This document shows positions 1-5,536 of a stretch of DNA of 5,536 nt, in pieces; position 1 is the stretch's first letter, and every line of letters begins with the position of its first letter. Location of the stretch: the NCBI GenBank assembly GCA_964431545.1, contig CAYSLC010000301.1, forward strand, positions 1 through 5,536, read 5' to 3'. The translations under genes and the position numbers were made by a program. Under the pieces are notes generated by a model. It made no database searches and was not told the origin of the DNA. It worked only from the letters and a program-made list of their open reading frames with translations. This DNA is from CAYSLC01 sp964431545. GTDB lineage: Bacteria; Desulfobacterota; Desulfobacteria; Desulfobacterales; JAABSP01.

Positions 1-1663
1 CTCCACGTATGCGCCCCTGGAGAAAGGGATCCCCGCCATGCTCACCACCGACCTGAGCCGGTCGGCCCCCTCCCTGAAGCTCATCGAGCGGAGCAAGATC
101 GCCTCGGTGCTCCGGGAGACCGCCTTCACCCAGATGGGGGGCGTGGACGAGTCGACGGCCCTTCGGGCCGGAAAGCTCCTGGGGGCGGAGTCCATCGCCT
201 TCGGCTCCTTCATCGTCCTGGGGGACCAGGTCCGCATCGACACCCGGATCATCGGGGTGGAGACCGGCGAGGTGATCATGGCCGAGTCGATCACCGGAAA
301 CCAGGACCGTTTCATGGATCTCGTGGGACGGCTGGGGGGCAAGATCGCCGAGTCCCTCCACGCCCGGTTCACCCCCCCTCCCGGCGGGGGCGGCGACATC
401 GAGGCGGCGGTCCACTTTTCCAAGGGGGTTTCAGCCTGGGAGCAGGGAAACCGCGGCGCGGCCGACCGGTTCTTCCAGCAGGCCGTGGTCCGGGACCCCT
501 CCTACCGGGAGAAAATCCAAACCTTGAAAGCCGAGGCGCCCGCCGGAGCGTCGACGGCCCCAGCCGCCGCTCCGGCCGAAGCGAGCGGGGGCGGCGATCT
601 TCCCAGGGTGAAGACCGTGGAGGCGGAGGGGATGAGCTTCGTCTCCCGGGACGACGCGGTCCGCCAGGCCCAGCGCGCGGCGGTGGAGCAGGCCATGGGC
701 GTCTACGTCCGGTCTCTCACCGAGATCGAGGACTATGAAGTCAAAAAAGAACGGATCTTCTCCCACAGCGAAGGGTACGTCACCCGGTACCAGATCCTCA
801 AGGAGATGGCGGCCGACGGCCGGTACATCGTGGGCATCCGGGCGCAGGTATCGATGGAGAAGATCAAGGACGACCTCCTGGCCATGAAGATCCTCCTGGA
901 CAGCATGGAACGCCCCACGGTGATGGTGCTGTTGGGGGAGACGCTCCCCGGTTCGGTGGGGATGGAGATGGATTTCGCCGAAACGGAGATGGTCGGCCGG
1001 TTCAAGGATCGGGGGTTCGACCTGGTGGACCCCGCCCAGGTGGAACGGATCCGGTCCGTGGACGCGGCCCGGGCGGCCCTCGAAGGCAACGCGGCGGCGG
1101 CCAAGCAGCTCGGTCTCCGGATGGGGGCCCAGTACGTCGTTGTGGGGAAGGCGGCGGTCCAGGACATCGGGGAGGCGTATGCCGGGTCGGGGCTCCGGTC
1201 CCTCCAGGCGAGCCTCCAGGCCCGGGTGGTCCAGACCCGGACGGGCCGGATCCTCGGCTCCACGGTGAAGACCGCGGCGGCGGCCCACGCCAGCCCCCTC
1301 ACCGGGGCCTCCCTGGCCGTCTCCAAGGCGGTGCGCCAGGCCTGCGAGGACGACCTCATCGACGCCATCACGCAGTCGTTCCAGGATTTTCTCAACAACG
1401 GCGCCCCCATCAAAGTTCAGGTGACCGGGGTGACCACCTTCGGCCGGAGCACCGGTGTGATCGACCTGATCGGCGGGCTGGACCGGACCGTCCATCTCCG
1501 GAAGGAGGGGTGGCACCGGACCGGAGGCCTGCTGATCCTCGACCTGCGCTTTCGGGGGACCAGCGAGGAACTGGCGCGGATGATCCACGGCAAGCCCGTG
1601 GAGGGCCGGTCCCTGAACGTGGTGGAGGTGGCCCCGGACCGGCTGTCGTGCGCCGTCCAATAG
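1..1663 (+). CDS. CsgG/TolB-N-like, TPR and FlgT-like multidomain envelope protein (5' end missing)
   Basis: The frame is open from the left edge (first full codon at base 2) to TAG at 1661-1663. An ATG at 38 is not the start: the residues before it (YAPLEKGIPA) already align with the CsgG-like domain of the last gene (GAVLSKGLTA), and no binding site is suitably spaced. Numbering from the ATG at 38, I see: the rest of a CsgG/TolB-N-like domain, 1-112 (TTDLS, LKLIERSK, ALRAGKLLGAES, TRIIGVETGEVI); a TPR-like hairpin, 122-157; an Ala/Pro/Gly linker, 164-187; a FlgT-N-like domain, about 190-275 (AVRQAQRAAVEQAMGVYV, then SHSEGYVTRYQILKE); a second TolB-N-like domain, about 292-410 (FDLVDPAQVERI, LGLRMGAQYVVVGKA, ARVVQTRTGRIL); and a C-terminal domain, about 455-541, like those ending FlgT-related proteins. 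FlgT is a periplasmic flagellar basal-body protein. A periplasmic structural role is inferred here, and there are no flagellar genes beside it. The signal peptide lies outside the window. The domain calls come from motif reading by eye. Confidence 0.85.
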   Translation, partial: STYAPLEKGIPAMLTTDLSRSAPSLKLIERSKIASVLRETAFTQMGGVDESTALRAGKLLGAESIAFGSFIVLGDQVRIDTRIIGVETGEVIMAESITGNQDRFMDLVGRLGGKIAESLHARFTPPPGGGGDIEAAVHFSKGVSAWEQGNRGAADRFFQQAVVRDPSYREKIQTLKAEAPAGASTAPAAAPAEASGGGDLPRVKTVEAEGMSFVSRDDAVRQAQRAAVEQAMGVYVRSLTEIEDYEVKKERIFSHSEGYVTRYQILKEMAADGRYIVGIRAQVSMEKIKDDLLAMKILLDSMERPTVMVLLGETLPGSVGMEMDFAETEMVGRFKDRGFDLVDPAQVERIRSVDAARAALEGNAAAAKQLGLRMGAQYVVVGKAAVQDIGEAYAGSGLRSLQASLQARVVQTRTGRILGSTVKTAAAAHASPLTGASLAVSKAVRQACEDDLIDAITQSFQDFLNNGAPIKVQVTGVTTFGRSTGVIDLIGGLDRTVHLRKEGWHRTGGLLILDLRFRGTSEELARMIHGKPVEGRSLNVVEVAPDRLSCAVQ

Positions 1664-1750
1664 GCAACCCGATGGGAGAGAAACCCGAAGCCGCGGAGAG
1701 AGCGTTTCCGGGCGGGAGGTCGGACGATACTCGGAAAGCCCCTCCTCTGC

Positions 1751-1765
1751 CGGGGACGCTCCCCG
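1751..1765. other. Short GC-rich hairpin between genes 1 and 2
   Basis: CGGGGA, three bases, then TCCCCG form a perfect six-base-pair stem with a three-base loop. The next bases are TAACCGAAATT, with no U-tract, so this is not a standard rho-independent terminator. It could be an RNA processing or stability element, or chance in GC-rich DNA. Confidence 0.3.
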
Positions 1766-1791
1766 TAACCGAAATTCCCGACGTCCAGGAA

Positions 1792-1798
1792 AGGGAGG
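1792..1798 (+). promoter_or_regulatory. Ribosome binding site for the OmpA-like lipoprotein
   Basis: AGGGAGG ends eight bases before the ATG at 1807. It decides the start: the upstream in-frame ATG at 1672 has no such site and would place about 45 residues without signal character before the lipoprotein signal. Confidence 0.8.
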
Positions 1799-1806
1799 GA
1801 GACGAT

Positions 1807-3009
1807 ATGAAAAGAGGCATCAAGGTATGGGCCCGGTTGATCGGCCCGCTGCTGGCGGCCGCGACCTTCGCCGGCTGCGCAACCACCGGCGGACCGCCGC
1901 CCCCGCCGGAGCCGGTTTCCCTGGAGCAGGGGGTCGCGTGGATGACCCGGGACCTCATCCGGCGGATCGCGGGGGATGCCGGGTCGGAGTTCGGAATGGT
2001 GCGGCTCGACGTGGCCGTGGAACCGTTCGTGGAGGAGATCAGCCGGCAGGTCCCCCGGGCCGGGCGCAGGGTGGCGCGGCTGATCGTCGACCAAGCGGAC
2101 CGGGAGGCCCGTCCCGTCCGGCTGGCTCCGCTGTCCACCAAGAACCTGGCGAGGGTCGACTACCTGATCACCGGGACCATCAAGGCGGCGTCCGGCGCCG
2201 GCACGGAACCCCGCTACCGTCTTCGGGCCGAACTCCGGAACCTGAAAAAGGTCCGGACCGTCGGCGCCTCCGAGGTCCGGGTATCCGGGACGCCCCTCGA
2301 CCTCACCCCGATCCCCGCCCACCGGGACAACCCGTTCTTCGCCCATCTCCGGCCGACCGCCCCCGGCGGGGCCGGCGGAAAAACCGGCTCCTTGGCCCCC
2401 GCCTCGGGGGACAAGGAGGTGGGCCTCACCACCCGCGCCCTTCTGGCGGAGGCGGAACAGGCCTACGGGGACGGGGAGTACAAGGAGGCCCTGGAGCTGT
2501 TCCAACAGGCCAAGGTCCACGGGGACGGCGACGGTTTCAGGACCTGGGCCGGCATCTACATGGCCAACCAGAAGCTGGGCCGGGAGGCGGCCGCCGAGGA
2601 GGCCTTCGGCCGGCTGGTGGCCATCAGCGTGGAGCAGTACGACGCCCTGACCGTAAAATTTCTCTTCGACGTCAATTCCGCCGATTTCCGGAAGGACGGG
2701 GAACTCCAGGCCAAGTACGACCTCTGGCTCCGGCAGATCGGCCGATACTTCCGGGAGGCGGGACGGTGTCTCAGGATCGTCGGCCACAGCAGCCGGACCG
2801 GGGCGGAAGGGTGGAACCGGGCCCTCTCCTTGCACCGGGCAATAAACATCCGAAACATGCTCAAGGCGGCCTATCCGAACATAGAGAAGCGCTCCAGGGC
2901 CGTGGGCAAGGGGTACGCGGAGAACATCGTCGGCATCGGCACCGATGACGAACGGGACGCCCTCGACCGCCGGGTCGAGATCATCCCCGTCGATTGCGGA
3001 AAACTGTAA
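1807..3009 (+). CDS. OmpA-family outer-membrane lipoprotein with FlgO/TolB-N-like and TPR domains
   Basis: The product has 400 residues. The start at 1807 gives a typical lipoprotein signal: MKR, a hydrophobic stretch, then lipobox FAGC with Cys24. Ala25 follows, so outer-membrane sorting is expected. A Gly/Pro stretch (28-36) leads to a domain, about 37-175, patterned like FlgO/TolB-N (LEQGVAWMTRDLI; VEPFVEE; ARVDYLITGTI; YRLRAELRNL). After a flexible linker (about 182-207) comes a TPR-like pair, about 208-275 (AEQAYGDGEYKEALELFQQA). An OmpA-like domain fills about 280-397: FLFDVNSADF, IVGHSSRTGAEGWNRALSLHRA, then ALDRRVEII. This domain class usually binds peptidoglycan. The usual GHTD aspartate is Ser329 here, while the partner Arg344 is kept, so binding may be altered. 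The stop lies 25 bases before the barrel gene. The likely role is a periplasmic scaffold tethering that barrel to the cell wall (inference). The OmpA and lipoprotein calls are firm; the N-terminal domain call is moderate. Confidence 0.9.
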   Translation: MKRGIKVWARLIGPLLAAATFAGCATTGGPPPPPEPVSLEQGVAWMTRDLIRRIAGDAGSEFGMVRLDVAVEPFVEEISRQVPRAGRRVARLIVDQADREARPVRLAPLSTKNLARVDYLITGTIKAASGAGTEPRYRLRAELRNLKKVRTVGASEVRVSGTPLDLTPIPAHRDNPFFAHLRPTAPGGAGGKTGSLAPASGDKEVGLTTRALLAEAEQAYGDGEYKEALELFQQAKVHGDGDGFRTWAGIYMANQKLGREAAAEEAFGRLVAISVEQYDALTVKFLFDVNSADFRKDGELQAKYDLWLRQIGRYFREAGRCLRIVGHSSRTGAEGWNRALSLHRAINIRNMLKAAYPNIEKRSRAVGKGYAENIVGIGTDDERDALDRRVEIIPVDCGKL

Positions 3010-3020
3010 CCCATCGGAAA

Positions 3021-3026
3021 AAGGAG
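3021..3026 (+). promoter_or_regulatory. Ribosome binding site for the TPR/beta-barrel gene
   Basis: AAGGAG lies eight bases before the ATG at 3035 but only two before the ATG at 3029. This favours 3035. The in-frame ATG at 2945 would overlap the OmpA-domain gene and put about 30 polar residues ahead of the signal peptide. Confidence 0.75.
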
Positions 3027-3034
3027 AAATGGAG

Positions 3035-4378
3035 ATGAGAGGGTTGAAACTGTCGGTCTTTCTGTTGCTGGTGCTCACAATCGGCCTCCAGGCCCCGTCG
3101 TCCCACGGGGCGGCGAGTGGAGACCCGGAAGCCGCGAGCCTGGAGCTGGCCCGGGCGTTGCGGTTCTACTATGACGGCGATTACGGGCGCGCCCTGCCCC
3201 TCTTCCGGAACCTTTCGGACCGGATGGCGACGGCCGATCTGATGTTCTGGACCGGCACCAGCGCGGCCCGGGCCGGGGAATGCGACCTGGCCGTGGAACA
3301 GCTCCGGCAGCTGTTGGAACGGCGGCCGGATCTGGATCGGGCCCGGCTGGAGCTGGGGATCGCCTATTCCCGGTGCGGAGAGACCGACAGGGCCAGGGCC
3401 GAGTTCGAGGGGATCCTGGCCGGATCTGCGCCGCCGGAGGTGAGAAACGCCGCCAAAAACCGGCTGGCCCGACTTGAGGCGGGGGGCAAGGTCCTCGACT
3501 GGCGGATCCGGTTCTCCCAGGGGTACAAGTACGATGACAACATCACCAGCGGACCGGACGAGGCGGTCATCGACGACGCCGGGATCCCCATCCGGCTGGA
3601 CGGGAGCGTCCGGGAGAAAAGCGGGGACAACTGGATCACCGGGCTGCGGGCCGACCTGCTCTACGACCTGGGGGCCGCCGGGGGCCTTTTCTGGAACGGC
3701 GGGCTCGACTTCTACTACAGCCACAGCCTGGAGGACTCCGACTACCACTACATGAAGACCGATCTGTTCACCGGCCCGTGGTGGAACGACAAAAAGAACA
3801 TCGCCAAGGCGCCGGTGGGCTACACCTATAAACGGTACGCCGGGGACCCGCTGTCGGGCACGGTCCACTTCACCCCTTCCTACGAGCGGCGCTTCTCGCG
3901 GACCCTGGGCGTGGCCGGATCGTACCGGCTGGAGGTGGAGCGGTACGACGAGGAGAAGTACACCGACGCCGGGTACGACAACGAGAGTCACACCATCTCC
4001 ATGGGGCCGAACCTCTACCTCATGGACCGACGGCTGGTGCTCTCGGGCCGGCTCGCCTACGAGCTGCTGGAGGCCGACGCCGACCGGTACAGCTACGACG
4101 CCGCCCATCTCACCGCGTCCGTTTTCACCGCCTTTGCGACGGACACGGAACTCTTCCTCCTCTACAAGTGGTCCGACAAGACCTACGACGGACCGGCGGC
4201 GGCCTACTCCGACGACCGGGAGGACTCCCGCCACACCGTGGTGGCGGTCCTCGCCCAGAACTTCCTGGAGCACTTCTTCGCCGCCCTGGAGGCCGCCTAC
4301 ATCGACAACAGCTCCAACAGCGACCTCTATGACTTCGACAAGACGACCCTCACCCTGAGCGTGGGGCTCAACTATTAA
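3035..4378 (+). CDS. TPR plus outer-membrane beta-barrel protein, Slam (DUF560)-like
   Basis: The product has 447 residues from ATG 3035 to TAA 4376-4378. A type I signal peptide is visible (MRGLK, then a Leu/Val-rich core, with cleavage plausible after Gly25 or Ala27). Residues about 30-150 form roughly three TPR-like hairpins (ARALRFYYDGDYGRALPLF; GECDLAVEQLRQLLERRPDL; LELGIAYSRCGETDRARAEF). From about 153 to the end are alternating aromatic strands with Gly/Asp-rich turns. By hand I count 14, starting near RIRFSQGYKYDDNI and ending LTLSVGLNY. A C-terminal aromatic (Tyr447) is the usual barrel-assembly signal. N-terminal TPRs plus a 14-strand barrel is the layout of Slam (surface lipoprotein assembly modifier), which moves lipoproteins to the cell surface, and YDDN near the barrel start is familiar from that family. 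TPR-barrel polysaccharide exporters (PgaA, BcsC and PelB type) are the alternative; this protein has far fewer TPRs than those. A lipoprotein gene lies directly upstream. The outer-membrane barrel call is strong; Slam function is unproven. Confidence 0.85.
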   Translation: MRGLKLSVFLLLVLTIGLQAPSSHGAASGDPEAASLELARALRFYYDGDYGRALPLFRNLSDRMATADLMFWTGTSAARAGECDLAVEQLRQLLERRPDLDRARLELGIAYSRCGETDRARAEFEGILAGSAPPEVRNAAKNRLARLEAGGKVLDWRIRFSQGYKYDDNITSGPDEAVIDDAGIPIRLDGSVREKSGDNWITGLRADLLYDLGAAGGLFWNGGLDFYYSHSLEDSDYHYMKTDLFTGPWWNDKKNIAKAPVGYTYKRYAGDPLSGTVHFTPSYERRFSRTLGVAGSYRLEVERYDEEKYTDAGYDNESHTISMGPNLYLMDRRLVLSGRLAYELLEADADRYSYDAAHLTASVFTAFATDTELFLLYKWSDKTYDGPAAAYSDDREDSRHTVVAVLAQNFLEHFFAALEAAYIDNSSNSDLYDFDKTTLTLSVGLNY

Positions 4379-4386
4379 GGAGGAGG
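4378..4386 (+). promoter_or_regulatory. Ribosome binding site for the C-terminal CsgG-like gene
   Basis: AGGAGGAGG begins on the last base of the preceding TAA, so the site is fused to the stop codon and translation is probably coupled. The first ATG, at 4387, meets TGA after two codons. The ATG at 4392 opens the long frame and encodes a signal peptide. Confidence 0.8.
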
Positions 4387-4391
4387 ATGAG

Positions 4392-5536
4392 ATGAAACGG
4401 ATACTGATTTTCAAAGGGATCTTCTCGATTGTCTGCATCGTTTCGCTGCTCTTTTGCCTCCCCGCCGTCGCCGGGGCGGCGCCCTACGTCATCGGCCAGG
4501 AGTCGCTGGATCTGCTGGAGCGGGCCGAATCGGCCGATCCGGACAACCACGCCGTGGCCTTCTACCTGGGGAAAGTCCACCTCGCGCAAGGGAATACCGA
4601 CGCCGCCATCGAGGCGTGGGAGCGCTTTCTGGCCCTGGCCCCGGAGGACGGCAAATCGGCCGCCGTCCGGGAGCGGCTCACCGTCCTGAAGCTGCGGCAA
4701 GCCGAACAGTTCGCCCGCAGGGCGGCCCGGAGCGGGGGACCCGCCGGCGAGATCGAGGAGAACACCATCGCGGTGCTCAACTTCCAGGCCCCCGAGGCAT
4801 CGGAGGGGGCGGTCCTCTCCAAGGGGCTCACCGCCATGATCATCACCGACCTGTCCAAGGTCCCGGACCTCAAGGTGGTGGAGCGGGAGAAGATGCAGGC
4901 CCTGCTCCAGGAGATCCGCATGGGGCAGGCGGGGCTTGTGGACGAGGAGACGTCTGTGCGGGCCGGCCGCATGCTCCTGGCCCGGAACCTGGTCCGGGGG
5001 TCCCTCACCCCGCCGGAAAACCGGACGATCCAGGTGCGGTCCACGGTCACCGAGACCCGCAACGGGACGGACCTGGGATCCCCGGAGGCCCGAGGAACCA
5101 TGGCCCAGCTCTTCGAGATGGAAAAGCGACTGGTCTTCGGCATCCTGGGGGCCATGGGAATCACCACGGAGGAGATGGATGAAGAGACCCGGAAGGCTGT
5201 GGGGAAATACCATACCAAGAACGTCGACGCCCTTATGAGCTACTCCCGGGGCCTCGACCTCCTGGATCAAGGGGAGTTCGGCATGGCCCGGGACGCATTC
5301 GAGACCGCCGTTGAACTCGATCCGGGCTTCGATCTGGCCAACGAGGCGATGCTCTCCACGCCCACGGATCTGTCGGCCGTGGAGGGGGTGGAGGGGATCG
5401 AGATGCTCGATCTGGCGGAGGAAGGCGAAGGGGAGGCCGGCGGGGCCGCCGATCTGGAGGCGGAGCCGTCGGTCAATCTGGCCGACTTGGAGATGGTCGA
5501 TGTGGCCCAGGATGAGCTGTCGGCGGATCTTTCAGA
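4392..5536 (+). CDS. Secreted TPR and CsgG/TolB-N-like protein with acidic repetitive tail (3' end missing)
   Basis: The frame runs from ATG 4392 to the right edge without a stop; 381 residues are visible. A signal peptide covers about 1-29 (MKR, hydrophobic core, AVAGAA cleavage area). Cys22 is preceded by LLF, a poor lipobox, so a soluble periplasmic protein is more likely than a lipoprotein. Domains: TPR-like hairpin(s), about 36-86 (VAFYLGKVHLAQGNTDAAIE); a CsgG/TolB-N-like domain, about 124-256 (NTIAVLNFQAPE, SKGLTAMIITDLSKVPDLKV, VEREKMQALL, VRAGRMLLARNLVRGSL); a TPR, about 279-318 (LMSYSRGLDLLDQGEFGMAR, then ELDPGF); and an acidic low-complexity tail from about 326. The CsgG-like to TPR order matches the first gene, so the two are paralogues over this part. 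After VRGSL there are only about ten residues before the next strand, which leaves no room for the membrane hairpin of E. coli CsgG. A periplasmic accessory or scaffold role is inferred. The stop of the barrel gene lies 13 bases upstream. Confidence 0.85.
   Translation, partial: MKRILIFKGIFSIVCIVSLLFCLPAVAGAAPYVIGQESLDLLERAESADPDNHAVAFYLGKVHLAQGNTDAAIEAWERFLALAPEDGKSAAVRERLTVLKLRQAEQFARRAARSGGPAGEIEENTIAVLNFQAPEASEGAVLSKGLTAMIITDLSKVPDLKVVEREKMQALLQEIRMGQAGLVDEETSVRAGRMLLARNLVRGSLTPPENRTIQVRSTVTETRNGTDLGSPEARGTMAQLFEMEKRLVFGILGAMGITTEEMDEETRKAVGKYHTKNVDALMSYSRGLDLLDQGEFGMARDAFETAVELDPGFDLANEAMLSTPTDLSAVEGVEGIEMLDLAEEGEGEAGGAADLEAEPSVNLADLEMVDVAQDELSADLS
5400..5513 (+). repeat. Degenerate 90-base (30-residue) repeat in the acidic tail
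   Basis: Bases 5400-5423 and 5490-5513 match at 19 of 24 positions, exactly 90 bases apart and in frame. They encode EMLDLAEE and EMVDVAQD (residues 337-344 and 367-374). The surrounding sequence is rich in Asp, Glu, Ala, Gly and Leu. The window ends just after the second copy, so further copies cannot be judged. Confidence 0.5.

Larger units (their letters stand above)
1664..1806. other. 143-base intergenic gap
   Basis: This is the only real gap between genes. It holds a small hairpin (1751-1765) and the ribosome binding site of the next gene. I see no T-run that would make an intrinsic terminator and no convincing -35/-10 pair, so it does not show whether transcription continues from the first gene or restarts here. 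The downstream frame is open through the gap, but the translated residues have no signal sequence and look like non-coding read-through. Confidence 0.5.

Noticed and set aside
1704..1731. Possible promoter in the gap, with GATACT at 1726-1731 and GTTTCC at 1704-1709
   Set aside because: Both hexamers are poor matches to sigma-70 consensus. The spacing is tolerable, but a pair this weak is expected by chance.
1775..1791. Imperfect palindrome TTCC, GACGTC, GGAA upstream of gene 2
   Set aside because: The arms are only four bases and not symmetrical about the centre. There is no second copy to suggest an operator.
1510..1806. N-terminal extension of the OmpA-like lipoprotein back to an ATG at 1510
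   Set aside because: It would overlap gene 1 by about 150 bases, gives an Arg/Pro/Gly-rich sequence and would bury the lipoprotein signal. The ATG at 1807 has a well-spaced binding site and is followed directly by the signal.
1827..2948. Plus-strand 373-codon frame overlapping gene 2 in another frame
   Set aside because: The product is a Gly/Pro/Arg/His-rich shadow with no domain, while gene 2's frame encodes a lipobox, TPR and OmpA-like domain.
1417..3078. Long minus-strand open frame of about 550 codons, and similar ones at 431-1660, 2981-4438 and 4368-5270
   Set aside because: They lie opposite genes with clear domains, their products are low-complexity Pro/Gly/Arg/His/Val-rich with no recognisable motif, and one crosses an intergenic gap. 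Long antisense frames are expected in GC-rich coding DNA.
4454..5182. Plus-strand 242-codon frame overlapping gene 4, and a smaller one at 4429-4689
   Set aside because: They are out of frame with the signal peptide, CsgG-like and TPR motifs that run from 4392 to the edge, and their products are low-complexity.
1..5536. CRISPR arrays, tRNA or rRNA genes, insertion sequences, attachment sites
   Set aside because: I saw no regularly spaced direct repeats, no RNA gene signatures, no transposase motifs and no terminal inverted repeats. Nearly all of the window is coding.

Overview
This is a GC-rich window with strong G/C preference at third codon positions. It holds four consecutive plus-strand genes and no credible gene on the minus strand. 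Strong AGGAG-type ribosome binding sites, signal peptides, a lipobox and an outer-membrane barrel ending in an aromatic residue mark a diderm (Gram-negative) bacterium. Base composition and domain mix would suit a deltaproteobacterium (Desulfobacterota) or relative, but that is an impression, not a demonstrated placement.

Layout: (1) bases 1-1663, the 3' part of a large periplasmic protein with a CsgG/TolB-N-like domain, a TPR-like hairpin, a FlgT-N-like domain, a second TolB-N-like domain and a small C-terminal domain. (2) A 143-base gap with one small hairpin. (3) 1807-3009, an outer-membrane lipoprotein with a FlgO/TolB-N-like domain, a TPR segment and a C-terminal OmpA-like domain. (4) 3035-4378, a secreted protein with TPRs followed by an outer-membrane beta-barrel, for which I count 14 strands by hand, resembling the Slam/DUF560 architecture. 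(5) 4392-5536, a secreted TPR protein with a CsgG-like domain, a second TPR and a repetitive acidic tail, running off the right edge. The last three genes are separated by only 25 and 13 bases and are almost certainly one operon. The first gene points the same way and may belong to it.

How they may work together (inference): all four products are envelope proteins. Three of them carry CsgG/TolB-N/FlgO-type alpha/beta domains (four copies in total), and all four carry TPR-like helices. One product is an outer-membrane barrel and one could link the outer membrane to peptidoglycan. This looks like a multi-component envelope assembly or export apparatus built round the barrel, with lipoprotein surface display, fibre export and polysaccharide export as candidate jobs. 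Neither CsgG-like domain has the membrane-spanning insertions of the true curli pore, so this is not a standard curli (type VIII) system. The exported substrate is not visible in the window.
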